DNA from: Alphaproteobacteria bacterium | Lineage (GTDB): Bacteria; Pseudomonadota; Alphaproteobacteria; Micavibrionales; Micavibrionaceae | Direction of reading: 5' to 3' | Assembly: GCA_017999645.1 (NCBI GenBank) | Contig: JAGNLJ010000003.1 | Span: forward strand, 124,001 to 188,000 | DNA length: 64,000 bases | Part shown: piece by piece, positions 17,910-27,212 of the stretch | Layout: each line of letters opens with the position of its first letter | Numbering within the stretch: position 1 is the first letter of the stretch | Notes under the pieces: generated by a model | Databases searched by the model: none | What the model saw: the letters and a program-made list of their open reading frames with translations, nothing else | What the model was told of the DNA's origin: nothing | Position numbers and translations under genes: made by a program

Positions 17910-18350
17910 TTAGGGTGTTGTTGGAGTTGTCTGTTCTTGCGCCCGGGCTTTTTGCATGGCGTCCGCGACTTTTTGCTGGATGAAGGGCATCACGTCGCTC
18001 ATGTAAGCGGGCATTTTTTTCATGATCGACTGGCCTTCAGGGCTGCCGTAGAAATCGGCGAGCTTGAGCAATTCTTCTTCGGTGAAATGCATGGTCATTT
18101 TCTCGACCATCAGATTTTCTATCTCGGCGTGATTGAACATCCCGCGGATCTGGTCGGCTTTCTCCGGCGTCAGGCCAAGCTGTGGATTTTGCGCCATCGC
18201 ATTGACCATCTCGTTCATCATTTTCGGAACGTCGGCGACTTTCACATAGGCCTTGGCGGCGACCAGACGGCCCTCTGGCGAGTCCGCCGATGCGGGCGCA
18301 GCCATCATCACGAGGGCGGTAAAAATCACGAGGAAACGGGTGGCGGTCAT
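17910..18350 (-). CDS. Exported DUF2059-family protein
   Basis: 146 residues from the ATG at 18350 (MTATRFLVIFTALVMMAAPASA, a clean signal peptide with an ASA cleavage site). The mature protein is helical; the segment HFTEEELLKLADFYGSPEGQ near the centre is the DUF2059 signature, in which a helix is followed by FYxSPxGQ. The C-terminus is Gln/Thr/Pro-rich. Predicted periplasmic; the family has no assigned biochemical role. It lies 18 bases upstream of sucD on the same strand and could be cotranscribed with it. The longer upstream frame was rejected because it would bury the signal peptide. Confidence 0.85.
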   Translation of the reverse strand: MTATRFLVIFTALVMMAAPASADSPEGRLVAAKAYVKVADVPKMMNEMVNAMAQNPQLGLTPEKADQIRGMFNHAEIENLMVEKMTMHFTEEELLKLADFYGSPEGQSIMKKMPAYMSDVMPFIQQKVADAMQKARAQEQTTPTTP

Positions 18351-18467
18351 GGTCGGGCTCCGGGCTGTAAATACCATTCTGGTTATAGACCCTTCCCCCG
18401 CAAAATCAACTAAGGAAAGCCCTGTTTCCACGCTCTTTTACGCCTGTTTTAAGGCCCTGCTCAATAT

Positions 18468-18497
18468 TTGACATAATGAACAGTTTTCAAGTATATT
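18468..18497 (+). promoter_or_regulatory. Sigma70-like promoter of the transglycosylase gene
   Basis: TTGACA at 18468-18473, an 18-base spacer and TATATT at 18492-18497. An AGGAAG ribosome site follows before the ATG at 18524. The -35 box is a perfect consensus. It indicates that this plus-strand gene is an independent unit inside the suc block. Confidence 0.62.
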
Positions 18498-18523
18498 AAC
18501 TCATTCTTAAGGAAGAGACGGAA

Positions 18524-20107
18524 ATGGCTAAAGGCCCCAAACCAAACCAATATAACCGCTATAAGCGACCGGAACATAACTCCGGGCGTGCTAGAACTGC
18601 GTTTAATACCCTCAAAATGTGCGCGGTCTCATTGGTGGCAATCTGGGGTGCCGAACAGGGTTTTGAAAAATGGCTTGATCAAAAAGCTGACAAGAACTCT
18701 CCCGCCGCTCCTGACGTCACGATCCCCGTTGAAGTGCCGCCGAATACATACGGCGTCGTTCCTTATCCGGACTCGCCTGCCGAAGTTAAAACTGTGAAAA
18801 AACCACTCCCCGTCGCCGACGGCGTGATCTGGGAAGAAAATGGCTCGAAAAATGTCAGGCCTTCCACCCCCGACATCTTAGTGGCAAAAAATGAAAACAC
18901 CGATCCTGTTTTCCAGGAATCCCTCGCTGCAGCGGCCGCAGAACTGGAACGCAGGGCGCTTGCAAAAAAACCCTTCATTACGCAGAAAGAAAAATCCGGA
19001 ACAACGCTTCCGACTGTAGAGATCGTCGATGATAAAATTGCGCAGCCTCCTAAAGCAGTTAAGCCCCCGGAAGAATGGGTGCCTATAGAATCTTTAATGA
19101 AAGCCGTAAAGCCAACACCGACTCCTGAAAAAACGGATAAACCTGTAATAAAACAACCTGTCAGAGAAAATGCTACGGATAAAAAAGCAGAAAAACCTGT
19201 AGAGCAAAGAATTATTATTGCCGCCTCCACTGTGCGCGCCACATCTGTCTCATATGGTGGATTACCTAAACTTGCAGAAGTACTTAAGGACGGCTCCCAG
19301 ATTTACACGGTAGGTCCCCGAAAAGTTGTTTTAACAGAAGAAGTCGCAAAAGCCATTTATGAAGTCACCGCACTCTTCCATAAATTTAAAAAAGGTGCGA
19401 CGTTACCGCCTGAATTATTGATTGCCACCTGCGCAAGAGAAGGTAATTGCAATCCAAAGGCTATTAATGAAACCACCAAGGCCTGCGGTCTGTTCCAGTT
19501 TATGCCCGAATTAACATTGCCTCGCGTGGCATATACTTACGGCCCTGTCTATGGATATTCGCAGACTAGGGAACTGATAACACAAACCGTTCGCAATGCC
19601 GATGCTGTTAAACGTCACAAGGCAAAACCAATTTACGACTACCATGTAAATAACAACGCCGCGAGAAAGGAACTCGCGAAGCTATGCCTTAATCCGCGTT
19701 TCAATGCGGCCATGTTTATTGCTGATAAGCATTATGAAGTCAAAAATTATGAAACATGGCTTAAAGGTGATGAACCTGTTGGGCGAGATGCAGCTATGGG
19801 TGAGGTTGTTGCCTTAAACAATCTCGGGATAAACTATACAAAACCATTCGCAATGCGCGCATGGCAGGATAAAGCCAATGGCACCGTCACATCGGCGCGC
19901 GGATTTTTCAATCAACTCGACCCTGCAATTGCAGTAGGGAATCCTTCTCTGGTTAAGGAACCAGATATTTATATTACCCTCCCGAACGGGAAAAGGCATA
20001 AGCATGCAACTGGCAAGGAATTAAGCGTCCAGGAATCATGGAATAAAATTATAAGCGAATATGGTGGATGGCAGTCGACACACCTAGTTCCGTCCCGCGA
20101 ACTCTAG
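18524..20107 (+). CDS. Membrane-anchored lytic transglycosylase-like protein
   Basis: 527 residues. A basic N-terminus is followed by a hydrophobic segment (about 31-45, [12 protein letters not shown]), probably a signal anchor. Residues about 60-235 are a long Pro/Lys/Ala-rich, probably disordered stalk. Residues about 292-420 resemble a soluble lytic transglycosylase catalytic domain: the catalytic Glu306 in [13 protein letters not shown] and the family motif [10 protein letters not shown]. Such enzymes cleave peptidoglycan between MurNAc and GlcNAc. The remaining C-terminus is unfamiliar. A muramidase from a prophage is an alternative, but there are no phage genes nearby. The stop overlaps that of sucC as CTAG. 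Confidence 0.7.
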   Translation: MAKGPKPNQYNRYKRPEHNSGRARTAFNTLKMCAVSLVAIWGAEQGFEKWLDQKADKNSPAAPDVTIPVEVPPNTYGVVPYPDSPAEVKTVKKPLPVADGVIWEENGSKNVRPSTPDILVAKNENTDPVFQESLAAAAAELERRALAKKPFITQKEKSGTTLPTVEIVDDKIAQPPKAVKPPEEWVPIESLMKAVKPTPTPEKTDKPVIKQPVRENATDKKAEKPVEQRIIIAASTVRATSVSYGGLPKLAEVLKDGSQIYTVGPRKVVLTEEVAKAIYEVTALFHKFKKGATLPPELLIATCAREGNCNPKAINETTKACGLFQFMPELTLPRVAYTYGPVYGYSQTRELITQTVRNADAVKRHKAKPIYDYHVNNNAARKELAKLCLNPRFNAAMFIADKHYEVKNYETWLKGDEPVGRDAAMGEVVALNNLGINYTKPFAMRAWQDKANGTVTSARGFFNQLDPAIAVGNPSLVKEPDIYITLPNGKRHKHATGKELSVQESWNKIISEYGGWQSTHLVPSREL

Positions 20108-21309
20108 GCCGCCTTCTGGGCTTTCTTCGTCGCTTCCACGACTTTCTTCGCCGCGTCTTCAAGATCGTTCGCAGGAATAATATCAAGACCGGACTTGGAG
20201 AGAATCTCCTTGCCCTTCTCGACATTCGTGCCCTCTAAACGCACAACCAGCGGAACACTCAATTTAACTTCTTTCGCGGCGGCGATGATGCCTTCCGCGA
20301 TGATGTCGCACTTCATGATGCCGCCAAAGATATTGACGAGAACGCCTTTGACGTTCTTGTCGGCGAGAATGATCTTGAACGCCGCCGTAACTTTTTCCTT
20401 GTTCGCACCGCCGCCGACATCGAGGAAGTTCGCAGGCTGGCCGCCATAAAGTTTAATGATGTCCATCGTCGCCATCGCAAGACCTGCGCCGTTGACCATG
20501 CAGCCGATATTGCCCTCAAGCGCAACGTAGGAAAGCTCGTGCTTGTGCGCTTCCAACTCTTTTGCATCCTCTTCGGATTCGTCGCGCAAGGCGACAATTT
20601 CCGGATGGCGGAACATCGCGTTGTCGTCGAAATTCATCTTGGCATCCAGCGCCATGACTTCTTCCTTGTCCGTCACGATCAGCGGATTGATCTCGACGAT
20701 TGACGCATCAAGTTCGATAAAAGCCTTGTATAAGGCGGCGAAGAATTTCTGGCCGCTCTTGTTCGCATTGTCTTCCAGACCTAAACCAAACGCAAGCGTG
20801 CGCGCATGGTGGCCCTGAAAACCCGCAGCCGGATCGATAGCGACGCGGTGAATTTTTTCCGGCGTCTTGTGCGCGACTTCTTCGATGTCCATGCCGCCCT
20901 CGGTCGAAACCATGAAGGTGACGCGCGATGTGGCACGGTCGAGAACGACCGAGCAGTAATATTCTTTTTTGATGTCCACGCCGTCGGTGACGTAAAGGCG
21001 CTGAACTTCTTTTCCTTCCGCGCCCGTCTGCTTGGTGACGAGAACCTGGTTCATCATCGCTTCGGCGGCGGCTTTCACTTCATCCGCGCTCTTGCACAGG
21101 CGAACCCCGCCCTTACCCGTCGGGTTATTCTTGAACTTACCCGCGCCCCTGCCCCCGGCATGGATCTGGGCTTTCACTACATATAAAGGTCCGGGAAGCT
21201 GCCCGGCGGCCTTAACAGCCTCGGCAACGCTCATGGCCGGGATGCCTTTAGGCACCGCAACCCCGTATTTCGTCAGCAGATCCTTGGCCTGGTATTCATG
21301 GATATTCAT
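20104..21309 (-). CDS. sucC: Succinyl-CoA synthetase beta subunit
   Basis: 401 residues; the ATP-grasp subunit of succinyl-CoA synthetase. N-terminal [20 protein letters not shown] and [12 protein letters not shown] (nucleotide-binding lysine/glycine loop), [20 protein letters not shown] (metal-binding Glu/Asp), [11 protein letters not shown] and [13 protein letters not shown], where phosphate transfer occurs. The C-terminus [14 protein letters not shown] is slightly longer than in E. coli. It is the first gene of the minus-strand TCA-cycle series in this window; no mdh is visible immediately upstream. Confidence 0.97.
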   Translation of the reverse strand: MNIHEYQAKDLLTKYGVAVPKGIPAMSVAEAVKAAGQLPGPLYVVKAQIHAGGRGAGKFKNNPTGKGGVRLCKSADEVKAAAEAMMNQVLVTKQTGAEGKEVQRLYVTDGVDIKKEYYCSVVLDRATSRVTFMVSTEGGMDIEEVAHKTPEKIHRVAIDPAAGFQGHHARTLAFGLGLEDNANKSGQKFFAALYKAFIELDASIVEINPLIVTDKEEVMALDAKMNFDDNAMFRHPEIVALRDESEEDAKELEAHKHELSYVALEGNIGCMVNGAGLAMATMDIIKLYGGQPANFLDVGGGANKEKVTAAFKIILADKNVKGVLVNIFGGIMKCDIIAEGIIAAAKEVKLSVPLVVRLEGTNVEKGKEILSKSGLDIIPANDLEDAAKKVVEATKKAQKAA

Positions 21310-21539
21310 GGAAAAAACCCGTTTTTATAGGTGAAATTTCCTTGGTTTTAGCACCTTTACCCCCATTTGCAATCAATAAAACCGGGGTTTTATGAATAAA
21401 TCCAGATACATAAAATTTTATGGAATTATTACCAGCCTTTAAGGTTTTTTCCATATTATCAAATGATGGGTAAATTGCGCCTTTCGGCGTGGATTCTGCC
21501 CTGGGGTTAAAAAACGGGGTTTAAAAGGGGTTCTCAATT
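21310..21539. promoter_or_regulatory. Divergent control region of sucC and the FecR-domain gene
   Basis: A 230-base AT-rich gap between two divergent genes. It contains an inverted repeat with 8-base arms (21376-21393, ATAAAACC and GGTTTTAT around GG) and a GC hairpin near 21477. An AGGGG ribosome site precedes the ATG at 21540. I could not fix a clear -35/-10 pair on either strand. The inverted repeat is the best candidate operator. Confidence 0.35.
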
Positions 21540-24032
21540 ATGGCTTACAAAGATTTTGACAGTCTGTCTTTGGACGGCGCCACACAAAATTCAAATACGG
21601 TTTTAAACGGCGACGCTGACAGGGTGGAACTCCCCGATGCATCCTTCGTACGCGATGCCGATTTCACACGCGATGGTATGGACTTGGTGCTCGACGGCCC
21701 CGAAGGCCAACTCGTGATCAAAGATTATTTCGCAGATGAAACGCAGCCGAATCTCGTCGCCCCCGACGGCTCGACGCTGACCCCCGAGCTTGTGAATTCC
21801 TTCACCAAGAGCTCGCCTCAATATGCGGCGAACGATACGCAGTCGGACGAGAGCCCGGTTGGTGCCGTTCAGGAAGTAACAGGTAACGCCACCGTAACGC
21901 ATGTCGACGGCACCACGGAAACGATTGCCAACGGCACGCCGATCTACCAGGGCGACATCATCGAAACGGATGCAGCCGGCGCGGTGAACATCAAGTTCGT
22001 GGATGAAACGAGCTTTGCGGTGTCGGAAGACGCGCGCCTCGCGATTGATGAATATGTGTACGACGCCGGTACGGAATCCGGCACGACCAATTTCTCGGTG
22101 CTGAAAGGCGTGTTCGTGTTTACGTCAGGCCTCATCGGCCGCGATGACCCCGATGATGTTCACATCGAAACGCCGGTCGGTTCTATCGGTATCCGCGGAA
22201 CCATCATTGCCGGTAACGTCAACAGCGGCGAAATCACCGTCGTTGAAGGCGCCATCGTCCTGACCGACCAGCATGGTCATGAAGTGACGCTGACCAACCA
22301 GTTTGAAACCGCACGCTTCAACGGTGCCGAAGGCATCCAGCATATGGGCCAGCTTTCGGCCAATGACGTTGCGCAGAAATTCTTCATCGTCAGCAAAGTA
22401 TCGCCGACGCTGTTCTCGTCTATCAATGACGCTGCCTCCGAGCAGCCTTCTGATGACGCGGCCCAGCCCGTGACAGAGCCGGAAGCCGATGAAACCGCGC
22501 CCGCTGATGAAACGGCACCTGCGGATGCCGCCCCCGTACAGAACGAGGGCAGCAACACGGCAACGGATGCAGCGGCAACGCAAACCGCCGCGCTGCCGCC
22601 CGTGCCGCCGCCTGTCGCCACACAGACGGTTTCAGGTTTTGCGCCTTCTTCAACCAATATTCTTGGCAATACGGCCACAACGACTGCGCCGCACGACACA
22701 ACGAACACGCCCAGCACGAACACGATCACCACGCAGATGCTGGTCAACACGACGGCTGCCGCAGGCACCACGGATGCCGCACCGCCGGTTCCGCCTCCGG
22801 TCAACAATCCGCCTCCAGTTGGCGGCGGCGCTACAAACGCCGCACCGAATTTTGCCGGAGAAGCGCCTGCTGAATTCTTCAGAAGCGCCGAAGGCATGGT
22901 ATGGCGTTACAATTTCGACAAGGAATTCCATGATGACGGCGGCCATGCCGGCATGACCTATGAACTCAGCGCAGCCACGATTGCTGCCTTGAATGGATGG
23001 CAAAACGACGCTGGCGGTGCAAATCCGGATGTTCTCGTAGCAGGCGGCTGGACATTTAATAGCGCTGACGGTCAGCTGCAACTAAACTTTAACTCGTCTT
23101 TCTCGACAACGCCCGCTACGGCAAGCAATCTAGCTATCGAAGTACAGGCTCGTGACAGCGCTGGCCTTGTCAGCGGTTACCACACTTATAATTTCTTTGC
23201 TTACAACGCCACCGTAACCGACCTGACCACGAACTATACCAGCAGCGGTACGGTCGTTTCTGAACCGGGCAGCATCGGCCCGTCGCAAATCAGCGGCAGC
23301 AACAACAAGATCTTCCTTGGTATTGATCCTGACACGATCACGATCAACTCAGGGTCTGGTAACGTCGTCAGCCTTGGCGGCGGCGGCAATATCATGACGA
23401 TCTTGACAGCCGCGCGTAATAACGAAGCCATCGGCGGCGATAACAATGACAAATTCGTGCTGGATAACGCCGCAATCAAAGCCTACGGCATGGATGGAGA
23501 CGACAGTTTCCATCTGAACATCAGCAGCGGCAGCGTCGTGGCCGACCTGACGACAGCGGGTTCAAACACCGTGATTGACGGCGGACACAGCAACTTCCGC
23601 GCGGCAGTCGGTCAGGGCCTCAGTCACCTTCAGGGTGAAGCCGGCGGACGCGGCGACTCACTGGTGCTCGAAGGCGCCGGCACGCTTGATTTCGGTGCCA
23701 TTAACGCGGGCAACCACATCAGGAGCATCGAGCGGATCGATATGGTGTCGTCGACATCGGCCCAGACGGTCACCCTGAATTACAGCGACATCCTGCGCAT
23801 CACCGACGACAAGAACGCATTGATCATCAATGTCGGCACCGGCGACACGCTGAACCTGAACGGCATGACCAGCATGAGCAAGGTTGTCGACAATGCCTCG
23901 ATCAACGACGCCGCAAACGGCGACGCTGCGGCTAACAGAAATTACGATGTGTTCACGGACGGCAACGTCACGCTGTTCGTCAGCAACACGGGCGGTACCG
24001 TCAACCTGGACGGCAACACCGTCGCGATTTAA
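21540..24032 (+). CDS. FecR-domain, adhesin-like secreted protein
   Basis: 830 residues, no N-terminal signal peptide. Residues about 40-90 (DLVLDGPEGQLVIKDYF) resemble the N-terminal cap of large type I-secreted adhesins. Residues about 107-245 are a FecR domain: GNATVTHVDGTTETI, GDIIETDAAGAVNIKFVD and TPVGSIGIRGTII. A long Ala/Pro/Thr-rich linker (about 295-445) follows. Residues about 447-560 resemble a cadherin/dystroglycan-type domain (EFFRSAEGMVWRYNFDKEF). The rest is Asn/Gly/Asp-rich beta repeat like RTX-type adhesins, though clear nonapeptide RTX motifs are few. The short hydrophobic C-terminus (NTVAI) fits a type I secretion signal. Type I export is inferred; no transporter genes are adjacent. 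Confidence 0.75.
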   Translation: MAYKDFDSLSLDGATQNSNTVLNGDADRVELPDASFVRDADFTRDGMDLVLDGPEGQLVIKDYFADETQPNLVAPDGSTLTPELVNSFTKSSPQYAANDTQSDESPVGAVQEVTGNATVTHVDGTTETIANGTPIYQGDIIETDAAGAVNIKFVDETSFAVSEDARLAIDEYVYDAGTESGTTNFSVLKGVFVFTSGLIGRDDPDDVHIETPVGSIGIRGTIIAGNVNSGEITVVEGAIVLTDQHGHEVTLTNQFETARFNGAEGIQHMGQLSANDVAQKFFIVSKVSPTLFSSINDAASEQPSDDAAQPVTEPEADETAPADETAPADAAPVQNEGSNTATDAAATQTAALPPVPPPVATQTVSGFAPSSTNILGNTATTTAPHDTTNTPSTNTITTQMLVNTTAAAGTTDAAPPVPPPVNNPPPVGGGATNAAPNFAGEAPAEFFRSAEGMVWRYNFDKEFHDDGGHAGMTYELSAATIAALNGWQNDAGGANPDVLVAGGWTFNSADGQLQLNFNSSFSTTPATASNLAIEVQARDSAGLVSGYHTYNFFAYNATVTDLTTNYTSSGTVVSEPGSIGPSQISGSNNKIFLGIDPDTITINSGSGNVVSLGGGGNIMTILTAARNNEAIGGDNNDKFVLDNAAIKAYGMDGDDSFHLNISSGSVVADLTTAGSNTVIDGGHSNFRAAVGQGLSHLQGEAGGRGDSLVLEGAGTLDFGAINAGNHIRSIERIDMVSSTSAQTVTLNYSDILRITDDKNALIINVGTGDTLNLNGMTSMSKVVDNASINDAANGDAAANRNYDVFTDGNVTLFVSNTGGTVNLDGNTVAI

Positions 24033-24046
24033 GAATTCCTTGCCCT

Positions 24047-24076
24047 AAAAAAGGCCGCTTCGTGCGGCCTTTTTTA
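24047..24076. terminator. Bidirectional rho-independent terminator
   Basis: GGCCGC (24053-24058), loop TTCGT and GCGGCC (24064-24069), flanked by six A on the left and six T on the right. It ends both the FecR-domain gene (plus) and glpK (minus), whose stop is one base away. Confidence 0.9.
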
Positions 24077-25567
24077 TTAGAGCAGCATACCGACCGATTT
24101 TTTCCAGCCCTCATATAGTGCAATACGCTCTTCATGCTTCATATGCGGGTCATAGCGCCTGTGCGCCTGCCAGCGCGCGGAGATATCATCAAAGCTCCTG
24201 AACACGCCGGCCTGCAGCCCCGCTAGGCAGGCCGCGCCCCAGGCCGTGGTTTCCGCGACCTTCGGAATTTCGACAGGCCGCGCCAGCATGTCCGCGAGAA
24301 ATTGGCAGACGAAACCGTTCGCCACCAGCCCGCCATCGGCGCGGAGAACTTCGACATTCGCACCGGAATCTTTTTCCATCGCGCTCATCAGATCGAGCGT
24401 TTGATACCCTTGCGCCTCCAGCGCCGCACGCACGATATGGGATATATTGCTATCGCGCGTCAGGCCTGAAATCGACGCGCGCGCATTTGGATCCCAGTGC
24501 GGCGCCCCAAGGCCGGTGAAAGCCGGAACGAAATAAACCCCGCCATTATCGCCAACACTTTGGGCAATGACTTCGCTTTCTGATGCTTTTTTAAAAACCT
24601 TCAGACCGTCACGCAGCCATTGCACGGCAGCACCCGCGACAAAAATCGAACCTTCGATCGCGTAGGCAATTTTGCCGTTCACGCGGTAAGCCACGGTCGT
24701 AAGCAAACGGTTTTTCGATTGCCTGAATGTCCCGCCGATATTGATGAGCGCAAAGCACCCCGTACCATACGTCGATTTCACCATACCCGGCTGGAAGCAT
24801 GCTTGCCCGATAAGCGCCGCCTGCTGGTCGCCTGCCATGCCGCCGATCATGATCGCTTCGCCGACAATTTTTTCATCCGTGAAGCCGAACGCATGAACAT
24901 TGTCGTAAACAGCGGGAAGCATCGACGCCGGAATATTGAACAGTTTCAGTAAATCCTTATCCCATTCTTGTGTGACAATATTGAACAGCATCGTGCGCGA
25001 GGCATTGGTGATGTCGGTCGCGTGAACTTTCCCGCCCGTCAGATTCCACAGCAGCCACGTATCCACGGTTCCGAACGCCAGTTCGCCCTTTGCCGCGCGC
25101 ACACGCGCACCATCAACATTGTCCAGTATCCACGCAATCTTGGTCGCAGAAAAATACGGGTCTAAAAGCAAGCCCGTCTTCTTGCTGATTTTTGCTTCGT
25201 GCTTTTTATTCGCGGCGCAAAATTCCGCCGTCCGCCGGTCCTGCCAGACGATAGCGTTGTAAACGGCCTTGCCGGTTTTTCGATCCCAGACAATGGTCGT
25301 TTCGCGCTGATTGGTAATCCCTATGCCGGAAATTTTTAAGTTTTGCTTTTTTGCTTCCTGCAGAACGTCACGGCAGGTCCAGAGCGTGTCATTCCAGATA
25401 TCGTCCGGGCTCTGCTCGACCCAACCCTTGTGAGGGTAATGAAGCGTGAGTTCTTTTTGCTTCAGCGCGAGAACATCGCCTTCCGGCGAAAACAAAATGG
25501 AACGCGAACTCGTCGTCCCCTGGTCAACGGCCAGCAGTGCGCCCGGATTTTTCTGCATCACGGCCAT
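24077..25567 (-). CDS. glpK: Glycerol kinase
   Basis: 496 residues; phosphorylates glycerol to sn-glycerol 3-phosphate. N-terminal ALLAVDQGTTSSRSILF (phosphate-binding loop 1), GWVEQSPDDIW, GIGITNQRETTIVWD, and the C-terminal RADGGLVANGFVCQFLADM with EIPKVAETTAWGAACLAGL are typical FGGY-kinase motifs. The ATG at 25567 has a strong AAGGAAAGGGA ribosome site and overlaps the end of glpD by 44 bases, so the two are coupled. Substrate assignment is strengthened by glpD. No glpF or glpR is visible, so uptake and regulation lie elsewhere. Confidence 0.97.
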   Translation of the reverse strand: MAVMQKNPGALLAVDQGTTSSRSILFSPEGDVLALKQKELTLHYPHKGWVEQSPDDIWNDTLWTCRDVLQEAKKQNLKISGIGITNQRETTIVWDRKTGKAVYNAIVWQDRRTAEFCAANKKHEAKISKKTGLLLDPYFSATKIAWILDNVDGARVRAAKGELAFGTVDTWLLWNLTGGKVHATDITNASRTMLFNIVTQEWDKDLLKLFNIPASMLPAVYDNVHAFGFTDEKIVGEAIMIGGMAGDQQAALIGQACFQPGMVKSTYGTGCFALINIGGTFRQSKNRLLTTVAYRVNGKIAYAIEGSIFVAGAAVQWLRDGLKVFKKASESEVIAQSVGDNGGVYFVPAFTGLGAPHWDPNARASISGLTRDSNISHIVRAALEAQGYQTLDLMSAMEKDSGANVEVLRADGGLVANGFVCQFLADMLARPVEIPKVAETTAWGAACLAGLQAGVFRSFDDISARWQAHRRYDPHMKHEERIALYEGWKKSVGMLL

Positions 25568-27077
25568 TCCCTTTCCTTACAATGCTCGGCAGAGCACGCT
25601 CGATATTCTTGAACGTGTCTTCCTGTATGTGCATCCCGAGTTTCGAGCGCCGCCACAAAAGATCTTCAATGGTTCGCGCCCATTCCATTTTCACGAGATA
25701 AACGATTTCAGCTTCGTAAATATTATCGCCGAAATGACGTCCCAGATCCTCGGGCTTCGACGCGCCGTCTAAAAACCTGTCCATCGACGTGCCGTAGGAA
25801 AACGCGTAGCGCCGTGCAACATCGAGCGGCAGCCACGCATAACGCTTCACCTGCGCATCCACGAATTTTTCAAAATCGCCATCCGGGATATTCCCGCCGG
25901 GCAGCGGCTCACCCGCCGTCCACGGCAACGTCGTATGACCGGACAATTCCAGCAATCGTGTCACGGTTTTTTCCGCCAGTTGCCTGTACGTCGTCAGCTT
26001 ACCGCCAAAAATCGACAGCAACGGCTTGGCGTAGCCGGCATGGTGATGAATCCTGTAATCGCGCGTGACCGTCCGCGCACTCTCACCCCCGTCATCGAAC
26101 AAGGGCCGCACACCGCTATAGGTCCACAGCACGTCCTTCTTCTCGATCTGGTTTTTAAACGCGCGGTTGAACGCGCCGCACAAATATTCAATCTCGACAT
26201 CCGAAATCACCGCCTGCGACGGATCGCCCGTGTAATCCGCTTCCGTCGTGCCGATCAGGGTGTGATATTTTTCATACGGAATGACGAAGACAATACGCTT
26301 GTCCGGCTGCTGCAGAATATAAGCATGATCGCCCTCATACGCTTTCGGCACGATGATATGCGAGCCCTTCACCAGCCTGATCGACGGCACCTCCGGCGCG
26401 GCAAGGTTAGAGGCCTCCAATAAACTACGCACCCACGGCCCTGCCGCGTTCACCACCATGCCGGATGAAATCTCGCGCTCCACGCCACTCTCAAGATCGC
26501 GCAGCGTCAGCGTCCAGCCCTGATCGCCGGGCACAAGCCGCATGCAGGCGGTACGCGTCAAAATTTCCGCGCCGTTCCGCGCCGCATCTACCGCATTCAC
26601 CGCCACAAGCCGCGAGTCATCCGCGTGACAATCCGAATATCTGAAACCTTTCGTCAGGTGAATTTGCAGCGGCACGCCATACGGCGTCTTCGCGAGATTG
26701 ACCCGCCGCGACCCCTTCAGCTTTCCTTTTCTGCCACCAAGCCTGTCATAAATAAAAAGCCCGAGCCCGATCAGCCAGCGCGGACGCTGCGACGCATCGT
26801 GCGGCAAAATGAAATCCATCGGTCGTACAAGATAAGGCGCAATCTTCAAAAGCGCCGCCCGCTCCTTGAGCGATTCCCGCACTAACCCGAATTCGTAATA
26901 TTCCAGGTAACGCAAACCGCCATGGATAAGCTTGGTGGAGGCCGACGACGTCGCACTGGCCAGATCCCCCGCCTCGACCAGCAGGACCGACAGCCCGCGC
27001 CCGGCCGCGTCACGGGCTATGCCCGTGCCGTTAATTCCGCCGCCGATGATGCAAAGGTCGTAATCAGGAAGGGTCAT
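25524..27077 (-). CDS. glpD: Aerobic glycerol-3-phosphate dehydrogenase
   Basis: 517 residues; FAD flavoprotein that oxidises glycerol 3-phosphate to dihydroxyacetone phosphate at the membrane, passing electrons to quinone. N-terminal YDLCIIGGGINGTGIARDAA (FAD site), STKLIHGGLRYLEYYEFGLV, IPYEKYHTLIGTTEADY, and SGVRPLFDDG near the substrate site. The C-terminal 20 residues (KGNGRDAEKSGRTAGR) are polar and lie over the glpK start, so they look like a read-on extension. First gene of a glpD-glpK operon. Confidence 0.97.
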   Translation of the reverse strand: MTLPDYDLCIIGGGINGTGIARDAAGRGLSVLLVEAGDLASATSSASTKLIHGGLRYLEYYEFGLVRESLKERAALLKIAPYLVRPMDFILPHDASQRPRWLIGLGLFIYDRLGGRKGKLKGSRRVNLAKTPYGVPLQIHLTKGFRYSDCHADDSRLVAVNAVDAARNGAEILTRTACMRLVPGDQGWTLTLRDLESGVEREISSGMVVNAAGPWVRSLLEASNLAAPEVPSIRLVKGSHIIVPKAYEGDHAYILQQPDKRIVFVIPYEKYHTLIGTTEADYTGDPSQAVISDVEIEYLCGAFNRAFKNQIEKKDVLWTYSGVRPLFDDGGESARTVTRDYRIHHHAGYAKPLLSIFGGKLTTYRQLAEKTVTRLLELSGHTTLPWTAGEPLPGGNIPDGDFEKFVDAQVKRYAWLPLDVARRYAFSYGTSMDRFLDGASKPEDLGRHFGDNIYEAEIVYLVKMEWARTIEDLLWRRSKLGMHIQEDTFKNIERALPSIVRKGNGRDAEKSGRTAGR

Positions 27078-27157
27078 ATCCCCTTTAAAATACAGGAATA
27101 TGACCTGAAAAAAAACCCGCCAGTATTAAGGATTTCAGCTCTTTCTGTTTGTTTTTA

Positions 27158-27186
27158 TTGACATATTAATTAAATTCCCTTATGGT
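27158..27186 (+). promoter_or_regulatory. Sigma70-like promoter of the Tat-type HExxH gene
   Basis: TTGACA (27158-27163), a 17-base spacer and TATGGT (27181-27186). A start site near 27193 would give a leader of about 20 bases before AAGGAG (27199-27204) and the ATG at 27213. Confidence 0.6.
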
Positions 27187-27212
27187 GCCTGCTTCCATAA
27201 GGAGAAATGAGT

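Noticed and set aside
21540..24032. FecR-type anti-sigma factor
   Set aside because: There is no membrane helix, no FecI-type sigma gene and no TonB receptor nearby; the domain occurs in an adhesin-like context.
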